A stretch of DNA of 64,000 nt from Leeuwenhoekiella blandensis MED217. Its GTDB lineage: Bacteria > Bacteroidota > Bacteroidia > Flavobacteriales > Flavobacteriaceae. Positions within the stretch are counted from its first letter, which is position 1. Every line of letters begins with the position of its first letter. The translations under genes and the position numbers were made by a program. Location: contig NZ_CH672395.1 of assembly GCF_000152985.1 (NCBI RefSeq), positions 3,817,823-3,881,822 on the forward strand, read 5' to 3'. Below the pieces are notes generated by a model. The model was not told the origin of the DNA and did no database searches. It worked only from the letters and a program-made list of their open reading frames with translations. Shown piece by piece: positions 1 through 7,705 of this stretch.

Positions 1-2370
1 CTGGAAGCTGCCGTTTGCCAATTCTTCTTTGGTCGAAATTACTTTAGGATGTCTCAACAAACTTTTTGGCGTAAAAACGATAAGCGGTTTTCTAAAATTG
101 GTCTTTAATTGACGACGCAATAAATGGTAGAAATTGGCAGGTGTAGTACAATCTGCAACATACATATTATCTACTGCACAAAGCTGTAAATAACGCTCCA
201 TACGCGCCGAAGAGTGCTCTGCTCCCTGACCTTCATACCCATGTGGCAATAACATTACCAGACCGTTTTGAAGCTTCCATTTATCTTCTGCTGCCGAAAT
301 ATACTGATCCAGCATAATCTGCGCTCCGTTGCTGAAATCTCCAAACTGTGCTTCCCAAATAGGAAGTGTTTTAGGACTCGCCATCGCATAACCATAGTCA
401 AACCCAACAACACCATACTCTGATAACAGCGAGTTGAAGATGTACATATGTCCTTGCTCTCCTTTAAGATTGTTGAGCAACACGATCTCTTCTTCACTCT
501 CTTCAACTTTGGTCACTGCGTGACGGTGTGAGAACGTACCACGCTCTACATCCTGACCGGTCATACGCACATCAAAACCTTCTTTAAGCAAAGAACCATA
601 CGCCAATAATTCGGCAAGACCCCAATCGATCTTATTATCATCAAAGTACATCGCGCGACGCCCTTCAATGATCTTGTTTATTTTTCTTAAGAACTTTTTC
701 CCTTCCGGAAGTTTAGTGATCGCTTCAGCGATTTCAGTTAAGGCATCCAGATCAAAAGTCGTATCTACCGGCTGCATCATCGCATCTTCGGTAGCAGGTT
801 CAAAACCTTCCCATTCATCCTGCATAATTGCAGTAATACGAGTAGTTTCTTCCTCTCTAGACTTTTCTAATTTTTCTTCAAGCTTCTCTTTATATTCGTT
901 CTCCAGTTGCTTTACATAACTGTCGTCGATCACGCCTTCTTCGATAAGCTTTTTAGCATAAATATCTCTCGCGTTATCGTGTTTTGCGATCGCTTTATAC
1001 AATTTAGGCTGTGTAAAACGCGGCTCGTCACCTTCGTTATGACCATATTTACGATATCCTAAAAGATCGATAAATACATCACGACCAAAAGTCATTCTAA
1101 AATCTAAAGCAAATAAAGCTGCGTGCACAACCGCCTCGGCATCATCTGCATTCACGTGCAATACCGGAGACAATGTCGTTTTAGCCACATCGGTACAGTA
1201 GGTTGAAGAACGCGCGTCGAGATAATTGGTCGTAAACCCGATTTGGTTATTGATCACAATATGAATGGTACCCTTGGTAGTATAGCCATCTAATTGTGCC
1301 ATCTGGATCACCTCGTACACCACGCCTTGACCGGCGATCGCCGCATCTCCATGTACCACGATAGGAAGCACCTCCTGCGGATTGTCAAAGTAATGACGAT
1401 CTTGTTTTGCACGCGAGATCCCTTCTACCACGGCACCTACAGTTTCTAAGTGAGACGGGTTAGGTGCGATGTTGATATTGATCTCTTTTCCGCTGTCTGT
1501 AAGTCGGCTTGAGGTCCATCCCAAGTGATATTTAACGTCTCCATCAAACACCTCCTGATCGTAATCTTTACCATCAAACTCACTAAAGATATCTTTAGCA
1601 TTTTTTCCAAAGATATTGGTCAGTGTATTCAGACGGCCACGGTGTGCCATTCCCATCACAAAATCTTTCACGCCTCGGTCTGCAGCCGCCTCAATTATAG
1701 CGTCTACCGCCGGAATAAAACTTTCTCCACCTTCGAGCGAGAAACGTTTTTGACCAACGTACTTGGTGTGTAAAAAGGTTTCAAAAGAAACTGCTTCGTT
1801 TAATTTTCTAAGGATTTTCTTCTTTTCGTCTCCAGAAAAGTTAGGGTGATTATCATTGATATTCAGTTTATCTTGAATCCACTGAATTTCTTCAGGCTTT
1901 CTGATAAACATATATTCAACACCAATCGAATCACAGTAGATTTTCTCAAGGTGGGTAATGATATCCCGCAACGTGTTGGAGCCTATTCCTAGAATTTCAC
2001 CTGCGGTAAATGTCGTATCAAGGTCTTTTTCACTAAGACCAAAGTTCTCTAAAGCCAGGGTAGGCTCATATTTTCTACGTTCACGTACCGGGTTAGTTTT
2101 TGTAAATAAATGACCTCGTGTACGGTAACCATCAATAAGTTTAACAACCTGAAATTCTTTCTGTAAGTTTTCAGGCACGGCAGCATTGGTATTTCCGCCG
2201 GTTATTACAGTAGCATCAGGCTCAATCCCTAGCTCTTCTAAACCAAAATCAAAACCTTGAAAAAAAGCTCTCCAACTGGGTTCTACGCTATCAGGATGCT
2301 GTAAGTATTTATCGTAAAGTTCTGCGAAGTATGCAGTGTTTGCTGCATTGAGAAATGAAAATCTATCCAT
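1..2370 (-). CDS. sucA: 2-oxoglutarate dehydrogenase E1 component (partial, 3' end beyond window)
   Basis: Thiamine-diphosphate E1 subunit of the 2-oxoglutarate dehydrogenase complex (TCA cycle, cytoplasm), which decarboxylates 2-oxoglutarate and passes the succinyl group to E2. The frame is open from the ATG at 2370 to the window edge, giving 790 residues; the family is usually about 900-940, so roughly the last 130 are missing. Seen in the translation: the E1-type N-terminus (MDRFSFLNAANTAYFAELYD), the active-site region MGMAHRGRLN, a ThDP-binding stretch running from GDAAIAGQG to NNQIGF, and the transketolase-like pyrimidine domain near the edge (GYEGQGAEHSSAR). A good promoter lies 42 bases upstream of the start. 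The E2 gene would be expected just beyond coordinate 1, which cannot be seen here. Confidence 0.97.
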   Translation of the reverse strand, partial: MDRFSFLNAANTAYFAELYDKYLQHPDSVEPSWRAFFQGFDFGLEELGIEPDATVITGGNTNAAVPENLQKEFQVVKLIDGYRTRGHLFTKTNPVRERRKYEPTLALENFGLSEKDLDTTFTAGEILGIGSNTLRDIITHLEKIYCDSIGVEYMFIRKPEEIQWIQDKLNINDNHPNFSGDEKKKILRKLNEAVSFETFLHTKYVGQKRFSLEGGESFIPAVDAIIEAAADRGVKDFVMGMAHRGRLNTLTNIFGKNAKDIFSEFDGKDYDQEVFDGDVKYHLGWTSSRLTDSGKEININIAPNPSHLETVGAVVEGISRAKQDRHYFDNPQEVLPIVVHGDAAIAGQGVVYEVIQMAQLDGYTTKGTIHIVINNQIGFTTNYLDARSSTYCTDVAKTTLSPVLHVNADDAEAVVHAALFALDFRMTFGRDVFIDLLGYRKYGHNEGDEPRFTQPKLYKAIAKHDNARDIYAKKLIEEGVIDDSYVKQLENEYKEKLEEKLEKSREEETTRITAIMQDEWEGFEPATEDAMMQPVDTTFDLDALTEIAEAITKLPEGKKFLRKINKIIEGRRAMYFDDNKIDWGLAELLAYGSLLKEGFDVRMTGQDVERGTFSHRHAVTKVEESEEEIVLLNNLKGEQGHMYIFNSLLSEYGVVGFDYGYAMASPKTLPIWEAQFGDFSNGAQIMLDQYISAAEDKWKLQNGLVMLLPHGYEGQGAEHSSARMERYLQLCAVDNMYVADCTTPANFYHLLRRQLKTNFRKPLIVFTPKSLLRHPKVISTKEELANGSFQ

Positions 2371-2411
2371 TTTATAAGTTAAATCTGTCGATTTTTTAAG
2401 CAATAATTTGT

Positions 2412-2439
2412 CAAAAATACAATAATTACTGCGCACCAA
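2412..2439 (-). promoter_or_regulatory. sucA promoter (Bacteroidota-type)
   Basis: On the minus strand a TTG (-33) at 2439-2437 is followed after 17 bases by TATTTTTG, a full match to the TAnnTTTG -7 consensus, at 2419-2412. This predicts a leader of about 35 bases before the sucA ATG at 2370. It is the cleanest two-part promoter in the window. Confidence 0.75.
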
Positions 2440-2536
2440 CTGTGTGCATTCACAATTTTATGGTTATCATTAACATTTTAAAATACGTATTTAACACCTT
2501 GCTAACAAAGTAAGTGCAATCCTAAACCATCTTATT

Positions 2537-3052
2537 ATGAAATCGATTGTTTCCACACTCATCCTCACCGTAATTTTTACGTGTTTTACAGCTCAAAGTC
2601 ATGCGCAATTTCGTTCGAGTTCCTTTTGGGACCGTGTGAGTTTTGGAGGCGGTCTCGGACTCAATTTTGGTGATGATTATTTTGCTGCAAATATCGCTCC
2701 CAGTGCGGTTTACAATTTCAACCCGTATTTTGCATTAGGCCCCGGGCTGAGTTATTCTTATGTGAAAAATGGAAGTTTAAGGTCTTCGGTAGCCGGAGGA
2801 AGTATTATCGCTCTTGCAAACCCATTACCTATCATTCAACTTTCGGCGGAGTTTGAGGAGCTGTACGTATCTCAACGCGCCGATTGGGATGGTGGCACAG
2901 TCACAAATGATTTTTGGAATTCTGCTTTATTTCTTGGAGCCGGTTATCGCAGTGGCCCTGTAACTATTGGCGCGCGCTACAATGTGCTCTTTAATGACAA
3001 CGATTCGATTTACACAAGCGCCATTATGCCTTTTGTCAGGTTCTATTTTTAA
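2537..3052 (+). CDS. small outer-membrane beta-barrel protein
   Basis: 171 residues with a signal peptide (about residues 1-23, ending SHAQ) and then alternating short strands rich in aromatic residues and glycine (FGGGLGLNFGDDYF, YFALGPGLSYSY, LFLGAGYRSGPVTIGARYNV), closing with an aromatic C-terminal residue (PFVRFYF). This is the pattern of an 8- to 10-strand outer-membrane barrel. Homologues next to sucA in flavobacteria are often labelled alpha-ketoglutarate decarboxylase. Nothing in the sequence supports an enzyme, and I think the label is inherited from the neighbour. It diverges from sucA, and its 3' end overlaps the convergent small gene by 17 bases. The ligand, if any, is unknown. 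Confidence 0.8.
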   Translation: MKSIVSTLILTVIFTCFTAQSHAQFRSSSFWDRVSFGGGLGLNFGDDYFAANIAPSAVYNFNPYFALGPGLSYSYVKNGSLRSSVAGGSIIALANPLPIIQLSAEFEELYVSQRADWDGGTVTNDFWNSALFLGAGYRSGPVTIGARYNVLFNDNDSIYTSAIMPFVRFYF

Positions 3053-3374
3053 ACTGCACCTTTTTAAATTCGCGCTCCAAAATAAGTACGCTTACGCGTT
3101 GCACAAATTCGTGTACTTCACTATCAGGCAAGGCTTTGATCTTAGCTTCAGAAACATCAATCGCGTACAACAAGGTAAGGTAGTTTTCAAAATCAGAGAG
3201 CACCAGTTCGTACAAAGCAGCTTCCAGATCTCTCAGAAATTTCTCTGACGAACTCACTTGATCAAATGTGCTGTCTAAGCCGGCACGCTTAAAGTCTTTA
3301 TTAAGCTGTGACACCAGAAATGCATACAATTTCTGCTCGCGTGCCGCTTCTAAAACTTGCGTGCCATTTGTCAT
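3036..3374 (-). CDS. conserved hypothetical protein, helical, 112 aa
   Basis: Predicted soluble, mostly helical, acidic protein with no signal peptide, membrane segment or motif I recognise (starts MTNGTQVLEAAREQKLYAFL). It begins 7 bases after the stop of the polyprenyl synthase gene on the same strand, so the two are very likely co-transcribed. The 3' end overlaps the convergent barrel-protein gene by 17 bases. Flavobacterial genomes commonly keep a small gene at this place, but its function is not known to me. Confidence 0.75.
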   Translation of the reverse strand: MTNGTQVLEAAREQKLYAFLVSQLNKDFKRAGLDSTFDQVSSSEKFLRDLEAALYELVLSDFENYLTLLYAIDVSEAKIKALPDSEVHEFVQRVSVLILEREFKKVQFKNRT

Positions 3375-3381
3375 AATTGAG

Positions 3382-4356
3382 TTATACTTTTCTACGCATT
3401 AAGGCTTGCGCAAACTCCTTCAAAATTGTTTTGTTCTCTTCTTTTACATCAAGACAATCTAAATGCTCCAATGCAGTATTTGTATATTTCTCGATCTCCT
3501 GCTGGGTAGCTTCGGCCGCACCGGAATCGATAAAAAGCTGCTTTACCGTTTCTATTTTTTCTGAAGGATCTTGCGGATTGATACTGAATAAATGCTGAAG
3601 CTGTTTGCTATGTACCTCATCTAAACGTTCAAGCGCCGTAAGATATAAGAAGGTTTTTTTGTTTTCAATAATATCACCTCCTACTTGCTTTCCAAAGGTT
3701 TTAGGATCACCAAAAGCATCTAAATAATCATCCTGAAGCTGAAACGCGATTCCTAAATCACGCCCGTATTCATAAATACGGTTTGCATTTTCAGCAGAAG
3801 CATTGGCCACAATAGCACCCATCTTTAAAGCAGCACCTACCAAAACGGCAGTTTTGTATTCGATCATTTTAAGATATTCGGGGATCGTGACATCATCACG
3901 GGTTTCAAAATCTACATCGTACTGCTGCCCTTCACACACCTCGATCGCAGTTTTACTGAAGAGTTTTGCCAGCGCTCTAAACGTCTCTCCTTCATAATTC
4001 TCAAAAAGCTGATAGGCACGTATGAGCATAGCATCACCAGAAAGTATCCCGGTGTTTACATCCCATTTCTCGTGTACGGTTTCCTCACCGCGGCGCAATG
4101 GGGCATCGTCCATAATATCGTCATGCACCAGCGAAAAATTATGAAATACTTCTACGGCCAGCGCCGCATCTAAAGCCTTTTGATGATCTGATTCAAAAAT
4201 ATCGGTTGCCATTAGGGTCAATACCGGTCGCAACCGCTTGCCTCCCAATTGCAAAATATAATGAATAGGCTCATAGAGATTTGCAGGCTCTTTTATAGCG
4301 AGCTTGTCATTTAAATAAGCAACAAAAACTTCAGTGTATTGATCAATGCGCAGCAT
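3382..4356 (-). CDS. polyprenyl (farnesyl/geranylgeranyl) diphosphate synthase
   Basis: 324-residue trans-prenyltransferase of the isoprenoid pathway, which condenses isopentenyl diphosphate with allylic diphosphates. Visible signatures are GGKRLRP at 38-44, the first aspartate-rich motif DDIMDD at 79-84, and the second, DDYLD, at 209-213. Phe74, five residues before the first motif, is the position that limits chain length, so a C15-C20 product is more likely than a long quinone side chain. That is inference from family knowledge. The gene diverges from the TetR/efflux operon. A near-match -7 element (TATTTTAG) lies upstream. Dxs, encoded at 18.9-20.7 kb, supplies the same pathway. Confidence 0.93.
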   Translation of the reverse strand: MLRIDQYTEVFVAYLNDKLAIKEPANLYEPIHYILQLGGKRLRPVLTLMATDIFESDHQKALDAALAVEVFHNFSLVHDDIMDDAPLRRGEETVHEKWDVNTGILSGDAMLIRAYQLFENYEGETFRALAKLFSKTAIEVCEGQQYDVDFETRDDVTIPEYLKMIEYKTAVLVGAALKMGAIVANASAENANRIYEYGRDLGIAFQLQDDYLDAFGDPKTFGKQVGGDIIENKKTFLYLTALERLDEVHSKQLQHLFSINPQDPSEKIETVKQLFIDSGAAEATQQEIEKYTNTALEHLDCLDVKEENKTILKEFAQALMRRKV

Positions 4357-4469
4357 ACTTCAAAATTTTCGGCTAAAATAAGACACTATTTCTGAACATA
4401 AGGCTCCAAGCATCAGAAGCTGAGCTCAGGATCGCATGTTATGTCAATATTAAATATGCTAAAAACTTA

Positions 4470-4497
4470 GGAAACTTTTTTCGTTTTTAAAGTTTCC
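4470..4497. promoter_or_regulatory. inverted repeat, probable TetR operator
   Basis: Perfect 9-bp inverted repeat: GGAAACTTT at 4470-4478 and AAAGTTTCC at 4489-4497, separated by 10 bases. It ends 4 bases before the -7 box (4502-4509) of the TetR gene, where a bound repressor would block RNA polymerase. TetR-family dimers bind such palindromes and usually control their own operon. The assignment to this regulator is inferred from position. Confidence 0.6.
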
Positions 4498-4501
4498 GTC
4501 C

Positions 4502-4509
4502 TATATTTG
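4502..4509 (+). promoter_or_regulatory. -7 box of the efflux operon
   Basis: TATATTTG matches TAnnTTTG exactly and ends 9 bases before the ATG at 4519. Because it overlaps a possible upstream TTG start at 4507, it decides in favour of the ATG at 4519. No clear -33 TTG is visible, fitting a regulated promoter. Confidence 0.6.
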
Positions 4510-4518
4510 CCGCGCTTT

Positions 4519-5124
4519 ATGAAAACCGAAATATTAAATAACGCCACTCAACTTTTTTTAAATCAAGGATTTAAAAGCGTTACTATGGATGATATCGCCA
4601 CGCATATGGGGATATCAAAAAAGACCATTTATGCCAATTATGCGCATAAAACCGAATTGGTAGAAGCGGTAGGCCATCATTTATTGAACAACGTGCAATG
4701 CGCTGTTAAAGACATGGTTGATGAACATATGAACCCTATCGAAGAGCTTTATGAGATCAAAAAGTATGTGATTCAACATTTACAGGGAGAGAAAACCTCA
4801 TCCATTCAACAAATGATGAAATACTACCCAAAGATCTTTACCAAGCTGCGCGCATCGCAAAACGAGTTTATGCGCGGCTGTATGGAAAAAAATATTTCCC
4901 GCGGTATAGAACTCGGCCTTTTTAGAGACAATCTCGATGTTGAATTTGTTTCTAGAATGTATCAAATTGGCATCACCAACATTAAAGATGAAACCATTTT
5001 TCCTTCAGATAAGTTTCCGCAGATCGCCCTGTATGAGACCTATTTAGAGTATCACTTACGTGGGATTGTCACTCCGGAAGGAAGAAAAATTCTCAATCAA
5101 ATAATTCATTCAAATCAAGACTAA
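4519..5124 (+). CDS. TetR/AcrR-family transcriptional regulator
   Basis: 201-residue regulator with an N-terminal TetR helix-turn-helix (SVTMDDIATHMGISKKTIYA, about residues 19-38) and a helical ligand-binding C-terminal domain without sequence signature. It is the first gene of a tight operon with TolC-like, membrane-fusion and RND proteins; its stop overlaps the next start by one base (TAATG). The expected role is repression of the efflux operon, relieved by a transported compound. An inverted repeat at 4470-4497 is the probable operator. The ATG at 4519 is chosen over a TTG at 4507 because the -7 box covers the latter. Confidence 0.92.
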   Translation: MKTEILNNATQLFLNQGFKSVTMDDIATHMGISKKTIYANYAHKTELVEAVGHHLLNNVQCAVKDMVDEHMNPIEELYEIKKYVIQHLQGEKTSSIQQMMKYYPKIFTKLRASQNEFMRGCMEKNISRGIELGLFRDNLDVEFVSRMYQIGITNIKDETIFPSDKFPQIALYETYLEYHLRGIVTPEGRKILNQIIHSNQD

Positions 5125-6503
5125 TGCGAAAAACAATTTTCCTCTTAATATGCGTTTTAGGCTCTCTAAACACAAGCAAAGCCCAAGACAGTACAGAGGT
5201 ACAATCTTATGCACTAAGCCTTCAGGAAGCCATAACTTATGGTCTCGAGAATAGCTATGATGCAAAAAACGCGTACACCGATGTAGAGATCGCCCTTAAA
5301 CAAAAATGGGAGATCATTGCACAGGGACTTCCTCAGATTTCAGGCGAGGTGACGTACCAAAATCAGTTTATTCAACCTACCTCCTTTATTCCGGCGGTGG
5401 TTTTTGACCCCAGCGCAGACCCCGGTGATTTTATCCCGGTGCAGTTTAGCCAGAAGCAAAATGCTTCGGCCGTAGCGACCTGGAATCAGTTGATCTTTGA
5501 CGGCTCGTATATCGTAGGCGTACAATCGGCAAAAACCTTGCTTCAGATTTCTGAGAACGCCAAGGTTAAAACCGATCTTGAAGTAAAACAAGCAATCATT
5601 GAGGCCTATGGCAATGTATTGCTTGCTCAGGAAAGTGTTGCCATTCTTCAGAAAAACATAGAAACCGTAAACAAAAATCTAAACGACACCCAGAAGATTT
5701 TTGAAAACGGACTAGGAGAAGAAGAAGATGTAGAACAACTTCAAATCACTGCTTTAAATCTTGAAAGCCAACTCAACAGCACCGTGCGTCAATTGGCGAT
5801 TGCATACGATATGCTCAAATTAACCTTAGGCATCCCGATTGACAGTAAACTGGTGGTGACAGATGCGCTTGAAGATTTGACGATGCAATATTATGATCTC
5901 AATTTGCTTGCAAGAGATATCAACCCTGAGAAGAATATAGATTATCGCATTGCCGAAGATCAAGCCAACCTTGCCGAAACCGAAGTAAAACTTGAAAAAA
6001 GTAAAGCCTTACCAACCTTAAGCGCCTATGTGAATTATGGAGCAGCAGGAGCGAGTAACTCCTTCACCTTCTTAAGTGATGAGCAACGTTATTTTGAGCA
6101 ATCTATCTTAGGCGTTTCCTTGAGCGTGCCCATTTTCAGCAGTGGGATGCGCGCAGCGCGAACTGCTCAAAAAGAGCTGGCTTACAAACAGAGTCTCGAA
6201 GATCTTGAGCGCGCCCGCAATCAGGTAAAGCTAGAGATCGCTTCTGCACGTAATGATTATCAATTTGCGCTTGACAACTTTGCCACGCAAGAAAAAAACC
6301 TCGACCTGGCAGAGCGTATTGAAAATAAAAACTCCATCAAATTTTTTGAAGGTATCGCCAGCAGTTTTGAGTTGAGTGAAGCACAAACACAACTTTACCA
6401 GGCACAACAAGATTATTTACAAGCTATGTATGAAGTGATTGCCAACAAAGCAGCACTTGAAAAAGTGCTTGACACTTCAGTTTATAAACCAAAAGAAGAC
6501 TAA
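5124..6503 (+). CDS. TolC-family outer-membrane efflux channel
   Basis: 459 residues with a signal peptide ending at SKAQ (about residue 21) followed by the two-fold coiled-coil/strand repeat of the TolC family: long Gln- and Glu-rich helices (LEVKQAIIEAYGNVLLAQES; LFDLERARNQ-type segments) and a strand region ending LSVPIFSSG. It forms the outer-membrane duct of a tripartite pump with the two downstream products. Translation is probably coupled to the TetR gene by a one-base overlap. The substrate is unknown. Confidence 0.93.
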   Translation: MRKTIFLLICVLGSLNTSKAQDSTEVQSYALSLQEAITYGLENSYDAKNAYTDVEIALKQKWEIIAQGLPQISGEVTYQNQFIQPTSFIPAVVFDPSADPGDFIPVQFSQKQNASAVATWNQLIFDGSYIVGVQSAKTLLQISENAKVKTDLEVKQAIIEAYGNVLLAQESVAILQKNIETVNKNLNDTQKIFENGLGEEEDVEQLQITALNLESQLNSTVRQLAIAYDMLKLTLGIPIDSKLVVTDALEDLTMQYYDLNLLARDINPEKNIDYRIAEDQANLAETEVKLEKSKALPTLSAYVNYGAAGASNSFTFLSDEQRYFEQSILGVSLSVPIFSSGMRAARTAQKELAYKQSLEDLERARNQVKLEIASARNDYQFALDNFATQEKNLDLAERIENKNSIKFFEGIASSFELSEAQTQLYQAQQDYLQAMYEVIANKAALEKVLDTSVYKPKED

Positions 6504-6528
6504 CATCCAGACATATCCTACACGCATT

Positions 6529-7704
6529 ATGAAAAATATAATAACCCTAATAGCCGCAGCATTCCTAATCATTTCCTGCGGAAACAAAGAAGAATCTGTT
6601 GAGAGCGTCATTGAAAGTGGTGATCTAACCGCGATTCGCGCAAAGAAGACCGAACTGGTAAATGCTCAAAACGAACTTAAGACCGAGATCGATTCGCTTA
6701 ACGCTGCTATAGATAAATTAGACGTTAAGAAAAAGGCAGCCTTAGTTACTGCTGAAACTTTACAAGACACCTTGTTCAAACATTATTTTGAAGTACAAGG
6801 AAATGTAAACACAGACCAAAACATTGTGCTGTATGCAGAATATACCGGCGTACTGACTCAGCTTTATGTCAAAGAAGGGCAGCGCGTTGCAAAAGGACAA
6901 CGTCTTGCTAAAATTGATGATGGTGGTTTAGGAAGTGAACTTGCCCGCCAGGAAGCGCAAACGGCTTTAGCAAAAACAACTTATGAGCGTCAAAAACGCC
7001 TTTGGGATCAAAAAATTGGTTCAGAGATCAATTATCTGGAAGCAAAGACCAACTACGAAGCGATGCAGGCTGCAACAGATCAGTTGCGTTCTCGTGTGGG
7101 AAAAACGGTGATCACTGCGCCGTTCTCAGGAATTGTAGACAATACCTTAGCAGATCAAGGACAAGTGGTAAATGCAGGACAAACCGGAGTGTTACGTCTG
7201 GTAAACCTGAGCGATATGTATGTAGAAGCTTCTATTCCTGAAGCCTTTTTAGGTAAAGTTTCTGAAGGTACCGATGTTAAAATTAGACTGGCTTCAATAG
7301 GCAAAACCTACGACGGAAAGATCAGACAAGTAGGCAACTTCGTAAGTCCTGACAGCAGAACCTTTGATGTAAAAATTTCGATACCAAACCCAGACAACAC
7401 CATCAAGCCCAACTTGATCGCTACGGTTATGGTTAATGATTATACTTCAGAAAACGCCATTGTCGTACCTGAAAATGTGGTTCAGCAGAATGCGTTGGGC
7501 AACAGCATCACCTATGTTTATGAAGAACAAGCTGACGGGACCGCAATTGCAAAACAAGTACAAATAAAAGAAGGTTACAGCGATGATCAGCGTATAGAGA
7601 TCACTTCTGGACTTAGTGCCGGAGACCGACTGATCATTGAAGGAGCGCGCTCTCTTAGAGACGGTCAAGCTGTAGAATTAAAAGAATCTTCAAACAACCA
7701 ATAA
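6529..7704 (+). CDS. RND efflux membrane-fusion (periplasmic adaptor) lipoprotein
   Basis: 391-residue HlyD/AcrA-type adaptor. The start at 6529 gives a lipoprotein signal with lipobox LIISC (Cys about residue 19). A longer reading from 6439 would overlap the TolC gene and bury the signal, so it is rejected. A coiled-coil stretch precedes the lipoyl/barrel-sandwich halves (VLYAEYTGVLTQLYVKEGQR and VITAPFSGIVDNTLADQGQV); beta-barrel and membrane-proximal domains follow. It links the inner-membrane RND pump to the TolC channel. It lies 25 bases after the TolC gene and its stop is one base from the RND start. Confidence 0.93.
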   Translation: MKNIITLIAAAFLIISCGNKEESVESVIESGDLTAIRAKKTELVNAQNELKTEIDSLNAAIDKLDVKKKAALVTAETLQDTLFKHYFEVQGNVNTDQNIVLYAEYTGVLTQLYVKEGQRVAKGQRLAKIDDGGLGSELARQEAQTALAKTTYERQKRLWDQKIGSEINYLEAKTNYEAMQAATDQLRSRVGKTVITAPFSGIVDNTLADQGQVVNAGQTGVLRLVNLSDMYVEASIPEAFLGKVSEGTDVKIRLASIGKTYDGKIRQVGNFVSPDSRTFDVKISIPNPDNTIKPNLIATVMVNDYTSENAIVVPENVVQQNALGNSITYVYEEQADGTAIAKQVQIKEGYSDDQRIEITSGLSAGDRLIIEGARSLRDGQAVELKESSNNQ

Positions 7705-7705
7705 G

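Noticed and set aside
2537-3052. Alpha-ketoglutarate decarboxylase label for the barrel protein
   Set aside because: Sequence shows signal peptide and barrel strands, no cofactor motif; the label probably comes from the neighbouring sucA.
6439-6528. Upstream extension of the membrane-fusion protein gene
   Set aside because: It would overlap the TolC gene by 65 bases and place the lipoprotein signal in the interior; ATG 6529 fits better.
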